The notes below the pieces were generated by a model. The model was not told the DNA's origin and made no database searches. It saw only the letters and a program-made list of their open reading frames with translations. The position numbers were made by a program, and so were the translations under genes. This document shows, one piece after another, positions 7,849 to 18,384 of a stretch of 56,538 bases of DNA. Each line of letters begins with the position of its first letter. The first letter of the stretch is position 1. Location: contig JAHFRV010000011.1 in NCBI GenBank assembly GCA_023266095.1, forward strand, positions 19,643 to 76,180, written 5' to 3'. The DNA is from Gammaproteobacteria bacterium. GTDB lineage: Bacteria > Pseudomonadota > Gammaproteobacteria > DRLM01.

Positions 7849-8631
7849 CTATTTGAAATCGAGGCGCAGCATCTTGCCGCCGGTTTTTTCCGCCAAGCCC
7901 AGGTATTCCCGTTCGGTATACGGATCGGAGCGCCCAAACGGTAGTGTGAACACCGGGCGGGGAATCTCACTGTAGTGGATGGTGTCGTCCGACGGTTCGT
8001 CGCCGATCAGCATATACGCGCCCGGTAACGGTGTGTCGCTTGCCGCGGTGCGGAAGGCCAGTCCGATATTTTCAATGTTGCCGGAAAAGGGGGCGCCGCT
8101 CATCAGGCTGTCGAACATGTCACCCATGGTGCCGGTATAAGTTTTGGCGGTCCGGTCCGAGAACCAGGTGATGGCCGAGAGTTGTTTGTCGGCGCGGGTC
8201 ACGATGAGCCGCAGGATGGGTATCAGAAAGGACGAAACACCATGCATGGACCCGGTGGCATCGACCACCAAATGCAGGTCTTTGCCTGGTATATCCTTTA
8301 GCCCTTGGACGAAAAGGTCAAAATCCTTGCGCCCGATGTTGGCGGATTCCAGGATGATGTCCACTTCGCCTTCGGGGTCGGCGATCAGAATTTTTTCCAA
8401 GTCTTTTTTGACGCGTTTTGTATCGGTTTCCGCAATGTTTAAGGCTTTTTTCAGGGCCGCCAATTCTTTTTTCAGTTTGGGTAATTCGTTCTGTTCGGAC
8501 ATGCGCGAGGTGATGAGGACCACCACCAGCAAAAAGATAAACGTGCCGAGCATCATTAACGCGATGTCGGAAAAAATCTGGTAAGCGTTGGAGGACGCTT
8601 CCTGGCGGCGTTGGCGCGGGCTGGGGGTCAT
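7849..8631 (-). CDS. TolR/MotB-like membrane anchor fused to a VWA domain
   Basis: 260 residues from ATG 8631, which overlaps the stop of the upstream channel gene (ATGA); a longer frame to 8682 exists. One helix (IALMMLGTFIFLLVVVLI) is preceded by Asp22 in FSDIALMML, the position of the proton-carrying Asp of MotB/TolR/ExbD. A Lys/Glu coiled coil follows (about 45-85), then a von Willebrand A domain with MIDAS motif DATGS and a later GDEPSDD. By analogy with TolR the VWA domain would lie in the periplasm. It replaces the peptidoglycan-binding domain seen in MotB. The function is unknown. Confidence 0.75.
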   Translation of the reverse strand: MTPSPRQRRQEASSNAYQIFSDIALMMLGTFIFLLVVVLITSRMSEQNELPKLKKELAALKKALNIAETDTKRVKKDLEKILIADPEGEVDIILESANIGRKDFDLFVQGLKDIPGKDLHLVVDATGSMHGVSSFLIPILRLIVTRADKQLSAITWFSDRTAKTYTGTMGDMFDSLMSGAPFSGNIENIGLAFRTAASDTPLPGAYMLIGDEPSDDTIHYSEIPRPVFTLPFGRSDPYTEREYLGLAEKTGGKMLRLDFK

Positions 8632-9674
8632 TCTTTGCGGGAACGCGCGCTGTCCATGCTGCGTCTCAGTCGAGCCCACCACGAGCGGTTGATCTTATTC
8701 ATGATGCGGATCTCCTCCTTCAACAAATCAGAATAATAATGTTGCAGGACGACCGAGTCGCGCAGGGTGGTTTTATCCTGGTCCTCGTCGCCGAGTCGGC
8801 TGAGTTGTTGGGCGACTTGACGGAATTCCAGCATGGACTTCATGGATTCGTGCATGGCGCTTTGCAGGGCGCGGACGTTTTCGCCCAGCAGAGTGATTTC
8901 TTTATTCAACAGTTGCACGTCGCGTTCCAGGGTGGGTTTTAAGTCGGCCGTGCAATAGACCGTGCAAATCCGTTTAACCACTTCCGACAGCCCTTCGATG
9001 CCGTGATCGGTAATCAGGGCGAAGATGCGCAGCAGTACGCCCCCCAATACCGAGCCGAGCAGGGTGGTGTAGAACGCGGTGCCCATCCCGCCCATGGCTT
9101 GGCGTAATCCGTTCAAGAGCCGTGCCTCGTCATGCCCCAAGGCGTCGAGCGAGGTGGTGAGGCCGGTCAAGGTGACGCTCAGCCCTACCACGGTACCGAT
9201 CAGACCGAGGGTAATCAACAGATTGCCGACCATCTCAACCGAATTGCTGGTGCGATAATAACTCGCGAATTCGATGTCGATCAGCGATTCGATATTGGGT
9301 TGATCGTTGTTTTTGATGACTTCTTGCAGTGAGTTAAAAAAACGGTCAACCGCGCGATTGGTCTTGTTGGGGTTCATGCCATGCAGGCCGCTGTTCCTGG
9401 CGATCAGCCCCAGCTGCGAGGCACGGACCGCTTCTTCGGTGATGGTGACGGCCAAACCAAAGCTGATGGCGATCCCCAGGATAAACAGCGCCATGATGAT
9501 CCAGGTGATTCTGGTCGTGTCATGTTTGATGAAGTCGATGAGATTGGTGTCGAAATAAAGGGCGAAGTTAATGGTGAGAGCCGTACTTGCCCAGATCACC
9601 CAAAGAATAATGGTGCGAAAGGCCTTTTCCTGCACCAAGTGCTTGTGCTCAGTCTTCCGCGTACCGCTGTTCAT
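8628..9674 (-). CDS. MotA/TolQ/ExbB-type proton channel protein
   Basis: 348 residues. Two helices occur in the first 80 residues and a second pair around 150-225. The second pair carries LITLGLIGTVVGLSVTL and GTAFYTTLLGSVLGGVLL, the TolQ/ExbB/MotA hallmark helices. The C-terminal ~110 residues are helical with coiled-coil character (LLNKEITLLGENVRALQ). It is coupled by ATGA overlap to the TolR-like VWA protein, so the pair should form one proton-motive-force-driven complex. It lacks the very long tail of ZorA, and no Zorya effector genes are nearby. Confidence 0.8.
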   Translation of the reverse strand: MNSGTRKTEHKHLVQEKAFRTIILWVIWASTALTINFALYFDTNLIDFIKHDTTRITWIIMALFILGIAISFGLAVTITEEAVRASQLGLIARNSGLHGMNPNKTNRAVDRFFNSLQEVIKNNDQPNIESLIDIEFASYYRTSNSVEMVGNLLITLGLIGTVVGLSVTLTGLTTSLDALGHDEARLLNGLRQAMGGMGTAFYTTLLGSVLGGVLLRIFALITDHGIEGLSEVVKRICTVYCTADLKPTLERDVQLLNKEITLLGENVRALQSAMHESMKSMLEFRQVAQQLSRLGDEDQDKTTLRDSVVLQHYYSDLLKEEIRIMNKINRSWWARLRRSMDSARSRKE

Positions 9675-10070
9675 GGCTGTCCTTGGGTTGGTCTGGGGGC
9701 GATGCCAGCGGTGGTGTGTGCTGGCCGCACATCGCCTTCTTCACGATACAGGGGAAGGGCTTTTATTTAATCAGCGATTGTTTATTACAAGAAGTCTAGC
9801 GTCAAGCAGGGCGTAAGGCGCCGCCAAAATATTCCACGCATTCTGATAGGTGAGCAGGGAGTGAAGTTTATGTGGCTCTGGGCTGCGCGGTGTCAAGGTT
9901 GGCCGAGCGCATTGGATGAAATCGGCGCCAAGGGTCGGGATGTAGCGGCAGTAGTGCTGAGCGTGGAGGCTAGGCTCAAGCCGGTGAATAATACGCAACC
10001 GGCGAAGGGCCGGTTGCGTATATAACGTGCTGTTAAAAAGTGGGTGTAGCTTTTTTCTTTAGTAATTTTA
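9675..10070. other. Intergenic region holding a 13-bp perfect hairpin
   Basis: No convincing gene is seen; a 75-residue minus frame (9771-9998) has no recognisable features. The part near 9675 should contain the promoter of the channel/VWA operon. Arms 9991-10003 and 10009-10021 form a perfect 13-bp hairpin with a 5-nt loop. It is downstream of the 36-aa gene at 10071-10181 and probably terminates it, though the T-tract is poor. Confidence 0.45.
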
Positions 10071-10181
10071 TTAAAGTGTTATTGATTTAGCCAAAAAGAA
10101 CAAGCCGGTAAAAATGGCGGCGAGCCCCAAGACAATGATGGGATCCTGTTTGCTGATATCTTGCCAGGTTTTATTGGACAT
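10071..10181 (-). CDS. 36-aa single-span membrane peptide
   Basis: ATG at 10181, with GGGGAG about 9 nt upstream. The product has a polar N-terminus (MSNKTWQDISKQDP) and one hydrophobic segment, IIVLGLAAIFTGLFFLA. It is an isolated transcription unit, with a perfect hairpin downstream at 9991-10021. No family is recognised. The clean start, membrane profile and downstream hairpin make it a credible small protein rather than a chance frame. Confidence 0.5.
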   Translation of the reverse strand: MSNKTWQDISKQDPIIVLGLAAIFTGLFFLAKSITL

Positions 10182-10337
10182 AACTCTCATCTCCCCTTAT
10201 GACTATATACCCGTATAAAGTCTAATTGAATAGACGACTAAAACGCTCTGTTTTTTTACACAGGGATGAGCGTGGCGTCAAGCCTTTATTGGAGGACAAA
10301 TTTAAGTTATAGACTGGACGGTGCTCCGCCCCGGTGG

Positions 10338-11709
<1,372 letters not shown>

Positions 11710-11713
<4 letters not shown>

Positions 11714-13068
11714 GGCGCCGCTTTGGCCGCGCCGCCGACGATCACGGTGACCATGCGCTGTGTATCGATGCGGCGCTGGAAGGCGTCGCGGATTTGGGCC
11801 GCCGTGACCGCCTCGACGCGCTTATTGAACGTGTCCAGATAATCCAACGGTAGTTGATAAAAGCCGATCATCGCCAGGTTCTCGACGATCTTGCTGTTAC
11901 TGTCCAGCCGCAGGGCGAAACCGCCGGTGATGTTTTTCTTAGCGGCGGTCAGCTCCGCTTCCTTCGGCCCTTTGGCGATGAATTCCTGCATGACGTCGCG
12001 CAACACCGTCAAGGCCTGATCGGCTTGATCGTTGCGGGTTTGCAGTCCGGCGGTGAAGGGTCCGGCGGCGCGCATGGGGATGAAGTAGCTGTACGAGCTG
12101 TACGACAGGCCGCGTTTTTCCCGCACCTCGTCGCTGATGCGCGAGACCAGGCCGCTGCCGCCGAGGATGTGATTGCCGACGTAGAGCGGAAAATAATCGG
12201 AGTCGTCGCGGGTGAGGCCGGGCTGGCCGAGCAGTATATGGGTTTGCCCAGAAGGGTAGTCGATGCGCGTGAGTTTGGCCTCGGCAGCGGGCGGGACGGC
12301 GGGCACCGCGGCGGGCGCCTTGCCTTCCGGGAGCTGGCCGACGACTTGTTCGGCGATCTTCTCCGCGCCGGCGCGGTCCAGCGCGCCGACGATGGCGACG
12401 GTGGCATTGCGGGCGACGTAATAACGCTGGTAGAAATTCACGAGGTCGTCGCGGGTCAGCGCCTTGACGCTTTCTTCGGTGCCAAGCGGCGGCGTGCCGT
12501 AGGGATGGTCGGGATACAGTGCGGCGAAAAAGGCCTTGCTGGCGATGTCCTCCGGCGATTCCTGCTCCGAACGCAAGGCCACCAGCGCGCGGGTGCGCTC
12601 GCGCTCGAAGGCATCGGCGGGGAAGGTGGGCTGGGTCAGCACCGTGGCCAAGGTGATGAGGGCCGGCGCCAGTAGACTGGGTTCGGTGAGGCTGCGCAGA
12701 CTGACGATGGCCATATCCCGTTGCGCGTCGCCGCCGAATTGCGCGCCCAGACCTTCGAAGCGTTCGGCGATTTGATCGGCGTTGAGTTCGCCCGCCCCTT
12801 CGCCGAGCAGGCCGTTGGTGAGCTGAGCCACGCCGTCCTTGCCGTCGTCTTTGGCGCTGCCGCCGTCGAATACCACGCGGACATCGACGATCGGCAGCTC
12901 CGGCGCCGGGACGAAATAGACCCGCGCGCCGTTGGCGGTGGTCCAGGTTTCGATCTTGGGCGAGGCGGCGGCGATGGTCGCGGTGAATACGAGGGCGAGG
13001 GCCGCGCCGATCAGCGCCAGGCGCCGGGTCGTTATTTTAGTTGTGGTCGTGCCTGTTTTAGCGTACAT
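11710..13068 (-). CDS. M16 family peptidase-like protein, non-catalytic partner
   Basis: 452 residues from ATG 13068, which has AGGGTGG upstream; a GTG at 13077 is also in frame. A signal peptide (LALIGAALALVFTATIAAA) sends it to the periplasm. The two M16 domains are present, but the HxxEH zinc motif is replaced by QLTNGLLGEG in the equivalent place, so it should not bind zinc. The second half keeps the substrate-binding type motif GLSYSSYSY. Paired M16B peptidases commonly consist of one zinc-bearing and one inactive subunit, and the upstream gene is the catalytic one. The genes overlap by 11 bp. Confidence 0.88.
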
Positions 13069-14446
13069 GGTTGCCACCCTCTTGCTGACCGTGTTGCATG
13101 CGTCGTGCGCGTTCTTCGTCGATGGGTTGCGGATCGAGCACCGCCACCGTCAGATGATCATCGACCAGATATTTGCGCGCCACCTCGCGCACCTGTTCGG
13201 CGGTCACCGCCTTGACGCGTTCGAGATAATTCTCCGCCACCCTCCAGCTGAGGCCCATGGCTTCCAGCGAACCGATCTTCATGGCTTGATAAAATACCGA
13301 GTCGAGCTGATACACATCGCCGGCCATCACCTGCGCCTTGACCCGTTTGAGTTCGTCCTCGCTCACCAGGTCGTCGCGCACGCGTTTGACTTGGTCGCGC
13401 AAGGCTTGCTCCAGTTCGGCGATGTCGTGGCCTTGACTCGGCGTGCCGTCGAGTATCAGCAGGCTTTGATCACGGGAATCCAAATCGTAACCGGCGCCAG
13501 CCTGGGCGGCGATTTGAGTGTCGCGCACCAAGTGTTTGGCGAAACGCGCGCTGCTTCCGCCGTCCAAAATGCCGGCGAGCACTTCGAGGGCATAGGGCTC
13601 CCACTCCTCGGGATTGGTGGTGCGCGGAGGGACTTTGTAGCCCATCATCAAATAAGGCAGTTCGGCGGGCGCTTTGACGGTGAGGCGGCGGGTGCCCACT
13701 TGAGCAATTTCCTGACGCTGTTTGAGCGGTTCGAGTTTGCTGGGTTTGAGCGGGCCGAAATGTTTTTTGGCGAGGGCCAGCACCTGTTGCGGATCGACAT
13801 CGCCTACTACCACCAGCACCGCGTTATTGGGGGCGTACCACAGACCGTACCAGCGTTTGAGATCGTCGGCATGCAAGTTCTCCAGATCCCCCATCCAGCC
13901 GATGACCGGAATACGGTAGGGGCTGTTCAAATAGGCTACGGCATTGAATTGCTCGTAGGTGAGGGCTTGCGGGTTGTCTTCGGTGCGCATGCGTCGCTCT
14001 TCCATTACCACCTTCACCTCTTTGGCGAATTCCTCGGGATCGAGCAGCAGGTGGCGCATGCGGTCGGCTTCCAGCTTGAAGCTGACTTCGAGGCGGCTCT
14101 TTTCCAGTTGCTGGAAATAGGCGGTGTAATCGCGGCTGGTGAAGGCATTTTCGCGGCCGCCGTTTTCGGCGATGATGCGCGAGAATTCATTGGGGCCGTG
14201 GTTTTTAGTGCCTTTGAACATCATGTGTTCGAGCACGTGGGAAATGCCGGTGATGCCGTCGTGCTCGTAGCTGCTGCCGACCTTGTACCACACTTGCGAG
14301 ACCAGCACCGGTGAGCGGTGATCTTCCTTGACGATCACCTTCATGCCGTTGTCGAGCCGGTATTCGTGGACCGCGCCGCCGGATTGGGCGAGGGTATTCA
14401 AGGGAATCAACAAGCACAGCAGTATCAACGTTTTTAAATTTCGCAT
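13058..14446 (-). CDS. M16 family zinc metallopeptidase, catalytic subunit
   Basis: 462 residues with a signal peptide (LILLCLLIPLNTLAQS). The inverted zinc motif HVLEH (near residue 70) and the downstream EVKVVMEERRMR supply the ligands and catalytic Glu of pitrilysin-type peptidases. It is secreted to the periplasm and probably degrades peptides together with the product of the next gene, which lacks the motif. First gene of the M16-M16-rsmD-coaD-yfhL operon, divergent from ftsY across 139 bases. Confidence 0.92.
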   Translation of the reverse strand: MRNLKTLILLCLLIPLNTLAQSGGAVHEYRLDNGMKVIVKEDHRSPVLVSQVWYKVGSSYEHDGITGISHVLEHMMFKGTKNHGPNEFSRIIAENGGRENAFTSRDYTAYFQQLEKSRLEVSFKLEADRMRHLLLDPEEFAKEVKVVMEERRMRTEDNPQALTYEQFNAVAYLNSPYRIPVIGWMGDLENLHADDLKRWYGLWYAPNNAVLVVVGDVDPQQVLALAKKHFGPLKPSKLEPLKQRQEIAQVGTRRLTVKAPAELPYLMMGYKVPPRTTNPEEWEPYALEVLAGILDGGSSARFAKHLVRDTQIAAQAGAGYDLDSRDQSLLILDGTPSQGHDIAELEQALRDQVKRVRDDLVSEDELKRVKAQVMAGDVYQLDSVFYQAMKIGSLEAMGLSWRVAENYLERVKAVTAEQVREVARKYLVDDHLTVAVLDPQPIDEERARRMQHGQQEGGNHVR

Positions 14447-14585
14447 ATTCGGTTCCCTGTATTGCCGACTTACCCGATGGACGGAGGGGTGATAGGATAG
14501 CCTATTGGTCCGGCGAGAGGGCCATGTTCTTTCCGCCGGCTCTTTATTCCCCGCGTTAACGCGTTAGCTACGACTACGGTTGCTT

Positions 14586-15578
14586 ATGTTTGGTTTCAAA
14601 AAAAATCGCGACACCCCCGCGGACCAGGCCCCGCGTCCCGGCCTGTTTCAACGCCTCAAACAACGCCTCGCCCGTACCCGCGGCAGCCTCACCGAAGGGC
14701 TGGCGCGCCTGGTGCTGGGTAAGAAAATCATCGACGAGGAGGTGCTCGAGGAGATCGAGACCCGCTTGTTGACGGCGGACGTCGGCGCCGATGCCACCGC
14801 GCGCATCATCGATGACCTGACCGCGCGGGTGCAGCGCAAACAGCTCGGCGACGCCGAGGCCCTGCTCACTGCATTGAAAGAAGATATGCAGGCCATCCTC
14901 GCGCCGTGCCATGTGCCACTGGTGATCCCGGCCGGCGTGCGGCCCTATGTGATCCTCATGGTCGGCGTGAACGGGGTGGGCAAGACCACCACCATCGGCA
15001 AGCTGGCCAAACGTTTTCAGGCCGACGGTTTGTCGGTGATGCTGGCCGCCGGCGACACCTTCCGCGCCGCCGCGGTGGAGCAGCTGGAGACCTGGGGCGA
15101 ACGCAACGGCGTGGCGGTGGTGGCGCAGGCCCGCAACGCCGATCCGGCCTCGGTGGTCTACGATGCACTGCAGGCGGCCAAGGCCCGGGGCATCGATGTG
15201 TTGATCGCCGACACCGCCGGCCGTCTGCATACCCAGGCCAATCTGATGGAAGAATTGAAGAAGATAAAACGGGTGCTGCGCAAGCTGGAGCCTAGCGCGC
15301 CCCACGAGACCCTGCTGGTGATCGACGCCGGCACCGGTCAAAACGCCTTGAATCAGGCCCGCCAGTTCCACGAGGCGGTGGGCTTGACCGGCATCACCCT
15401 CAGCAAGCTCGACGGTACCGCCAAGGGCGGCATCATCTTCGCCATCGCCGAGCAGATGAAATTGCCGATCCGCTTCATCGGGGTCGGCGAAGGTATCGAC
15501 GATTTGCGTCCCTTCGACGCCGAGGATTTCGTCGAGGCCCTGTTCGCCGGCGAGGCGGCGGAGGATCAGCGGAGTTAG
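14586..15578 (+). CDS. ftsY: Signal recognition particle receptor FtsY
   Basis: 330 residues from ATG 14586. The N-terminal acidic region is very short compared with E. coli. The helical N domain is followed by the SRP GTPase with GVNGVGKTTT (G1), DTFRAAAVEQL, DTAGR and SKLDGTAKGG motifs. It docks ribosome-SRP complexes at the membrane for co-translational insertion. Followed by ftsE after 29 bases, the classical ftsYEX cluster. Confidence 0.97.
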   Translation: MFGFKKNRDTPADQAPRPGLFQRLKQRLARTRGSLTEGLARLVLGKKIIDEEVLEEIETRLLTADVGADATARIIDDLTARVQRKQLGDAEALLTALKEDMQAILAPCHVPLVIPAGVRPYVILMVGVNGVGKTTTIGKLAKRFQADGLSVMLAAGDTFRAAAVEQLETWGERNGVAVVAQARNADPASVVYDALQAAKARGIDVLIADTAGRLHTQANLMEELKKIKRVLRKLEPSAPHETLLVIDAGTGQNALNQARQFHEAVGLTGITLSKLDGTAKGGIIFAIAEQMKLPIRFIGVGEGIDDLRPFDAEDFVEALFAGEAAEDQRS

Positions 15579-15607
15579 TCTTCGCTTCAAAGGCGTGCTT
15601 TCCAGTT

Positions 15608-16288
15608 ATGATTGAATTTCGCAAAGTGGGGAAACGGTATCCCAGCGGCCACGCGGCCCTCACTGAGGTAAGTTTTGTTTTGGCGCGCGGTGAAATGGCC
15701 TTTCTCACCGGCCATTCCGGCGCGGGCAAGAGCACCTTGTTGAAACTCATCGCCTTCATCGAACGCCCCAGCAGCGGCGAGGTGATCGTCAACGAGCGCA
15801 ACCTCAATCGTCTAGAGCGCGGCCACATTCCCTATCACCGTCGCAGCCTCGGCATGATTTTTCAGGACTACCGCCTGCTGCAGGATCGCACGGTGTTCGA
15901 CAATGTGGCGTTACCGCTGGTGATAGGCGGTGAATACGATCAACGTGAGACCGGCCGCCGGGTGCGCGCCGCGCTGGATAAAGTGGGTTTGCTGGGCAAG
16001 GAAAAATATTATCCCCTGGAACTTTCCGGTGGCGAACAGCAGCGGGTGGGCATCGCCCGCGCCGTGGTGCACAAGCCGGTGCTGCTGCTGGCCGATGAGC
16101 CTACCGGTAATCTCGATCCGGACTTGTCGCAGGAGATCATGGCCCTGTTCGAGGCCTTTCAACGGGTGGGCGTCACGGTGCTGATCGCCAGTCACGATCA
16201 CGACCTGATCGCCCGTATGAATCATCGCGTACTGACGCTGCAGCAGGGCAATCTGCGCAACGGCACCGCGGAGGCGCCGGCATCATGA
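15608..16288 (+). CDS. ftsE: Cell division ATP-binding protein FtsE
   Basis: 226 residues. Walker [10 protein letters not shown], signature LSGGEQQR, Walker [14 protein letters not shown] and the switch His are all present. With FtsX it forms an ABC-type complex at the septum that controls periplasmic peptidoglycan hydrolases during division. Its stop overlaps the ftsX start by 4 bp. Confidence 0.97.
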   Translation: MIEFRKVGKRYPSGHAALTEVSFVLARGEMAFLTGHSGAGKSTLLKLIAFIERPSSGEVIVNERNLNRLERGHIPYHRRSLGMIFQDYRLLQDRTVFDNVALPLVIGGEYDQRETGRRVRAALDKVGLLGKEKYYPLELSGGEQQRVGIARAVVHKPVLLLADEPTGNLDPDLSQEIMALFEAFQRVGVTVLIASHDHDLIARMNHRVLTLQQGNLRNGTAEAPAS

Positions 16289-17283
16289 AGCGGCGCGGCG
16301 AGCACGGCCAGGATTCGAAGACGGCGCGCGCCGCCCCACGCAAAGCCGGTCCGCGCCAGCGGGGGCTGGAAAATTATGTCACCCACCATTTGCGCGCCCT
16401 CTTCGCCAGTCTTGGCCAACTGGCGCGGGCGCCGTTGGCCACCTTGATGACCGCGGCGGTGATCGGCATTGCCTTGGCATTGCCCGCCGGCTTTCACGCC
16501 CTACTCGCCAGCGTGCAGGCAGTGGCCGCGGGTTGGGAAGGGGATATGGCCCAGATCTCGCTTTTTTTGAAACCCTCGATTAAAGACGATCAGGCCGCCG
16601 GCCTGGCCAAGCGCTTGCGCGGCATGCGCGAGGTGGCGGATGTGCGTTTCATCTCACCGCAGCAGGCGCTGGCGGAATTCGAGCAATCTTCGGGTTTGCG
16701 TGACGCATTGGCCTATTTAAATGTGAATCCGCTGCCAGCGGTACTGGTGGTGCGTCCGGGAGAAAAATACAGCACGCCCGCCGCCGCCCGGACATTGTTG
16801 CGTCGCCTCGAATCCATGACGGAAGTGGATAGCGCCCAGTTGGACTTGGCCTGGCTGGAGCGCCTGCACGCCATAATCGGTCTCGCCGCTCGCGGGGTGT
16901 GGTTGCTGGCGATGGTGTTGGCGGTAGGGGTGTTGTTGGTGGTGGGCAACACCATCCGTCTCGGTATACAAAATCGTCGGGACGAGATCATCGTCACCAA
17001 ACTGCTCGGTGCCACCGACGGTTTCATCCGCCGGCCCTTCGTCTACGGCGGCATGTGGTATGGGCTGTTCGGCGGCTTGATCGCCCTGGTGGTAGTAAAC
17101 GGTTTGTTATTGGGACTGAGCGGTCCGACACAACAATTGGCGGCTCTTTATCACAGCGGGTTTCGCCTGGAACTGTTGGGTGGCTTGGCCAGTTTGATCG
17201 TACTGGGTGTCGGCGCCGCGCTGGGCTGGCTGGGTGCCTGGTTGGCGGTTAGCCGTCATTTACGGGACGTCGAGCCGGTTTAA
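16285..17283 (+). CDS. ftsX: Cell division permease-like protein FtsX
   Basis: 332 residues. The cytoplasmic N-terminus is basic. TM1 lies around residues 50-70, a periplasmic loop follows that includes LKPSIKDDQAAGLAKRL, and there are three C-terminal helices. The FtsX/MacB-type stretch NRRDEIIVTKLLGAT precedes the last helices. It transmits FtsE ATPase action across the membrane to hydrolase activators. It is translationally coupled to ftsE and followed by rpoH after a regulatory gap. Confidence 0.95.
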   Translation: MKRRGEHGQDSKTARAAPRKAGPRQRGLENYVTHHLRALFASLGQLARAPLATLMTAAVIGIALALPAGFHALLASVQAVAAGWEGDMAQISLFLKPSIKDDQAAGLAKRLRGMREVADVRFISPQQALAEFEQSSGLRDALAYLNVNPLPAVLVVRPGEKYSTPAAARTLLRRLESMTEVDSAQLDLAWLERLHAIIGLAARGVWLLAMVLAVGVLLVVGNTIRLGIQNRRDEIIVTKLLGATDGFIRRPFVYGGMWYGLFGGLIALVVVNGLLLGLSGPTQQLAALYHSGFRLELLGGLASLIVLGVGAALGWLGAWLAVSRHLRDVEPV

Positions 17284-17315
17284 GTGTCGGCCGGTTAAGG
17301 AACTTCTACGTGGCC

Positions 17316-17342
17316 TTAGCACTCATAGGATTCGAGTGCTAA
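17316..17342. promoter_or_regulatory. Perfect CIRCE operator (HrcA site) upstream of rpoH
   Basis: TTAGCACTC (17316-17324), a 9-bp spacer and GAGTGCTAA (17334-17342) match the CIRCE consensus in all 18 positions. CIRCE is the operator of the heat-shock repressor HrcA. It lies 120 bp before the rpoH ATG, next to a TATAAA-like sequence, so HrcA probably represses rpoH transcription. hrcA itself is not in the window. Confidence 0.93.
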
Positions 17343-17462
17343 ACTTATAAAAAATCACAGCGGTGCAGGAGTGAGGTGCCGCGTGGATCGTGATTTGCAT
17401 ATTCAGTACCTTAAACGGCGCGCGCCAATCGAGGCCGCTGGATTCAAGAGGGGTGAACTTAA

Positions 17463-18317
17463 ATGATTGAACAAAATAAAGGACTGGAATTGGCCGTGCC
17501 GATAGGCAGCTTGGAAGCGTACGGCCAAGTCATCAACCGCATTCCGGTGCTGACCGCCGAGGAAGAGCGCGCGCTGGCGCGTCGTTTGCGGGACGACAAT
17601 GACCTAGAGGCCGCCCGCCAACTTATTTTGTCGCATTTACGCTTCGTGGTCCGCATCGCCCGCGGTTACGCCGGTTATGGTCTGTCGCATGCGGATCTGA
17701 TTCAGGAAGGCAATGTCGGCCTGATGAAGGCGGTGAAGCGCTTCGACCCCGAGATGAACGTGCGGTTGGTCTCCTTCGCCGTGCATTGGATACGCGCCGA
17801 GATCCATGAATTCATTCTGCGCAATTGGCGCATCGTCAAGGTCGCCACCACCAAGGCGCAGCGCAAGCTGTTCTTCAATCTACGCAGTGCCAAGACCCGG
17901 CTCGGTTGGTTCACCCGCGACGAAGTGAATGCCGTGGCCAAGGACCTCGGTGTCAGCCCCGAGACCGTGGTGGAGATGGAGTCGCGCATGAGCGGCTACG
18001 ACGCCTCGCTCTACGGCGAGACCGACGACAACGGCGATGAACACCACGCCGCGCCCATTGCTTATCTGGCGGATCTGCGGGCCGACCCCGCCGAACAGCT
18101 GGAGCACGACAATTGGGACGATCACCACAGCGATAGATTGCACGAGGCGCTTGCGGGTCTCGATGATCGCAGTCGCGACATCCTTTCGCGCCGCTGGTTG
18201 GCGGATAGCAAGTCCACTTTGCACGAGCTGGCGGACCAGTATCAGGTTTCGGCGGAACGCATCCGCCAGCTGGAACAAAATGCGATAAAGAAACTCAAAA
18301 TGGCGTTGGAGGAGTAG
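17463..18317 (+). CDS. rpoH: Heat-shock sigma factor sigma-32
   Basis: 284 residues, the same length as E. coli RpoH. Region 2 ([39 protein letters not shown]) and region 4 ([15 protein letters not shown]) are intact. The RpoH box QRKLFFNLR near residue 132 separates it from RpoD/RpoS. The start has AGAGGGG upstream. A perfect CIRCE site lies upstream and a factor-independent terminator follows the stop. It directs RNA polymerase to heat-shock promoters. Confidence 0.97.
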   Translation: MIEQNKGLELAVPIGSLEAYGQVINRIPVLTAEEERALARRLRDDNDLEAARQLILSHLRFVVRIARGYAGYGLSHADLIQEGNVGLMKAVKRFDPEMNVRLVSFAVHWIRAEIHEFILRNWRIVKVATTKAQRKLFFNLRSAKTRLGWFTRDEVNAVAKDLGVSPETVVEMESRMSGYDASLYGETDDNGDEHHAAPIAYLADLRADPAEQLEHDNWDDHHSDRLHEALAGLDDRSRDILSRRWLADSKSTLHELADQYQVSAERIRQLEQNAIKKLKMALEE

Positions 18318-18346
18318 ACGTCAGGTCGAGAGGGGAGCAGTAAAAG

Positions 18347-18384
18347 AACGGGGGGTGTCGATAGATAGGCACCGCCCGTTTTTT
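18347..18384 (+). terminator. Rho-independent terminator after rpoH
   Basis: A GC-rich imperfect hairpin (AACGGG-GGGTGTC paired with GGCACC-GCCCGTT) ends in a run of six Ts. It sits 30 bases after the rpoH stop and abuts the convergent bioD 3' end. Confidence 0.85.

Noticed and set aside
7849-9674. Zorya defence system
   Set aside because: The channel protein lacks the long ZorA tail, the partner has a VWA instead of an OmpA-type domain, and no ZorC, ZorD or ZorE genes are adjacent.
9771-9998. 75-residue minus-strand frame upstream of the channel gene
   Set aside because: Composition resembles chance coding, there is no ribosome site, and a perfect hairpin lies at its 5' end.
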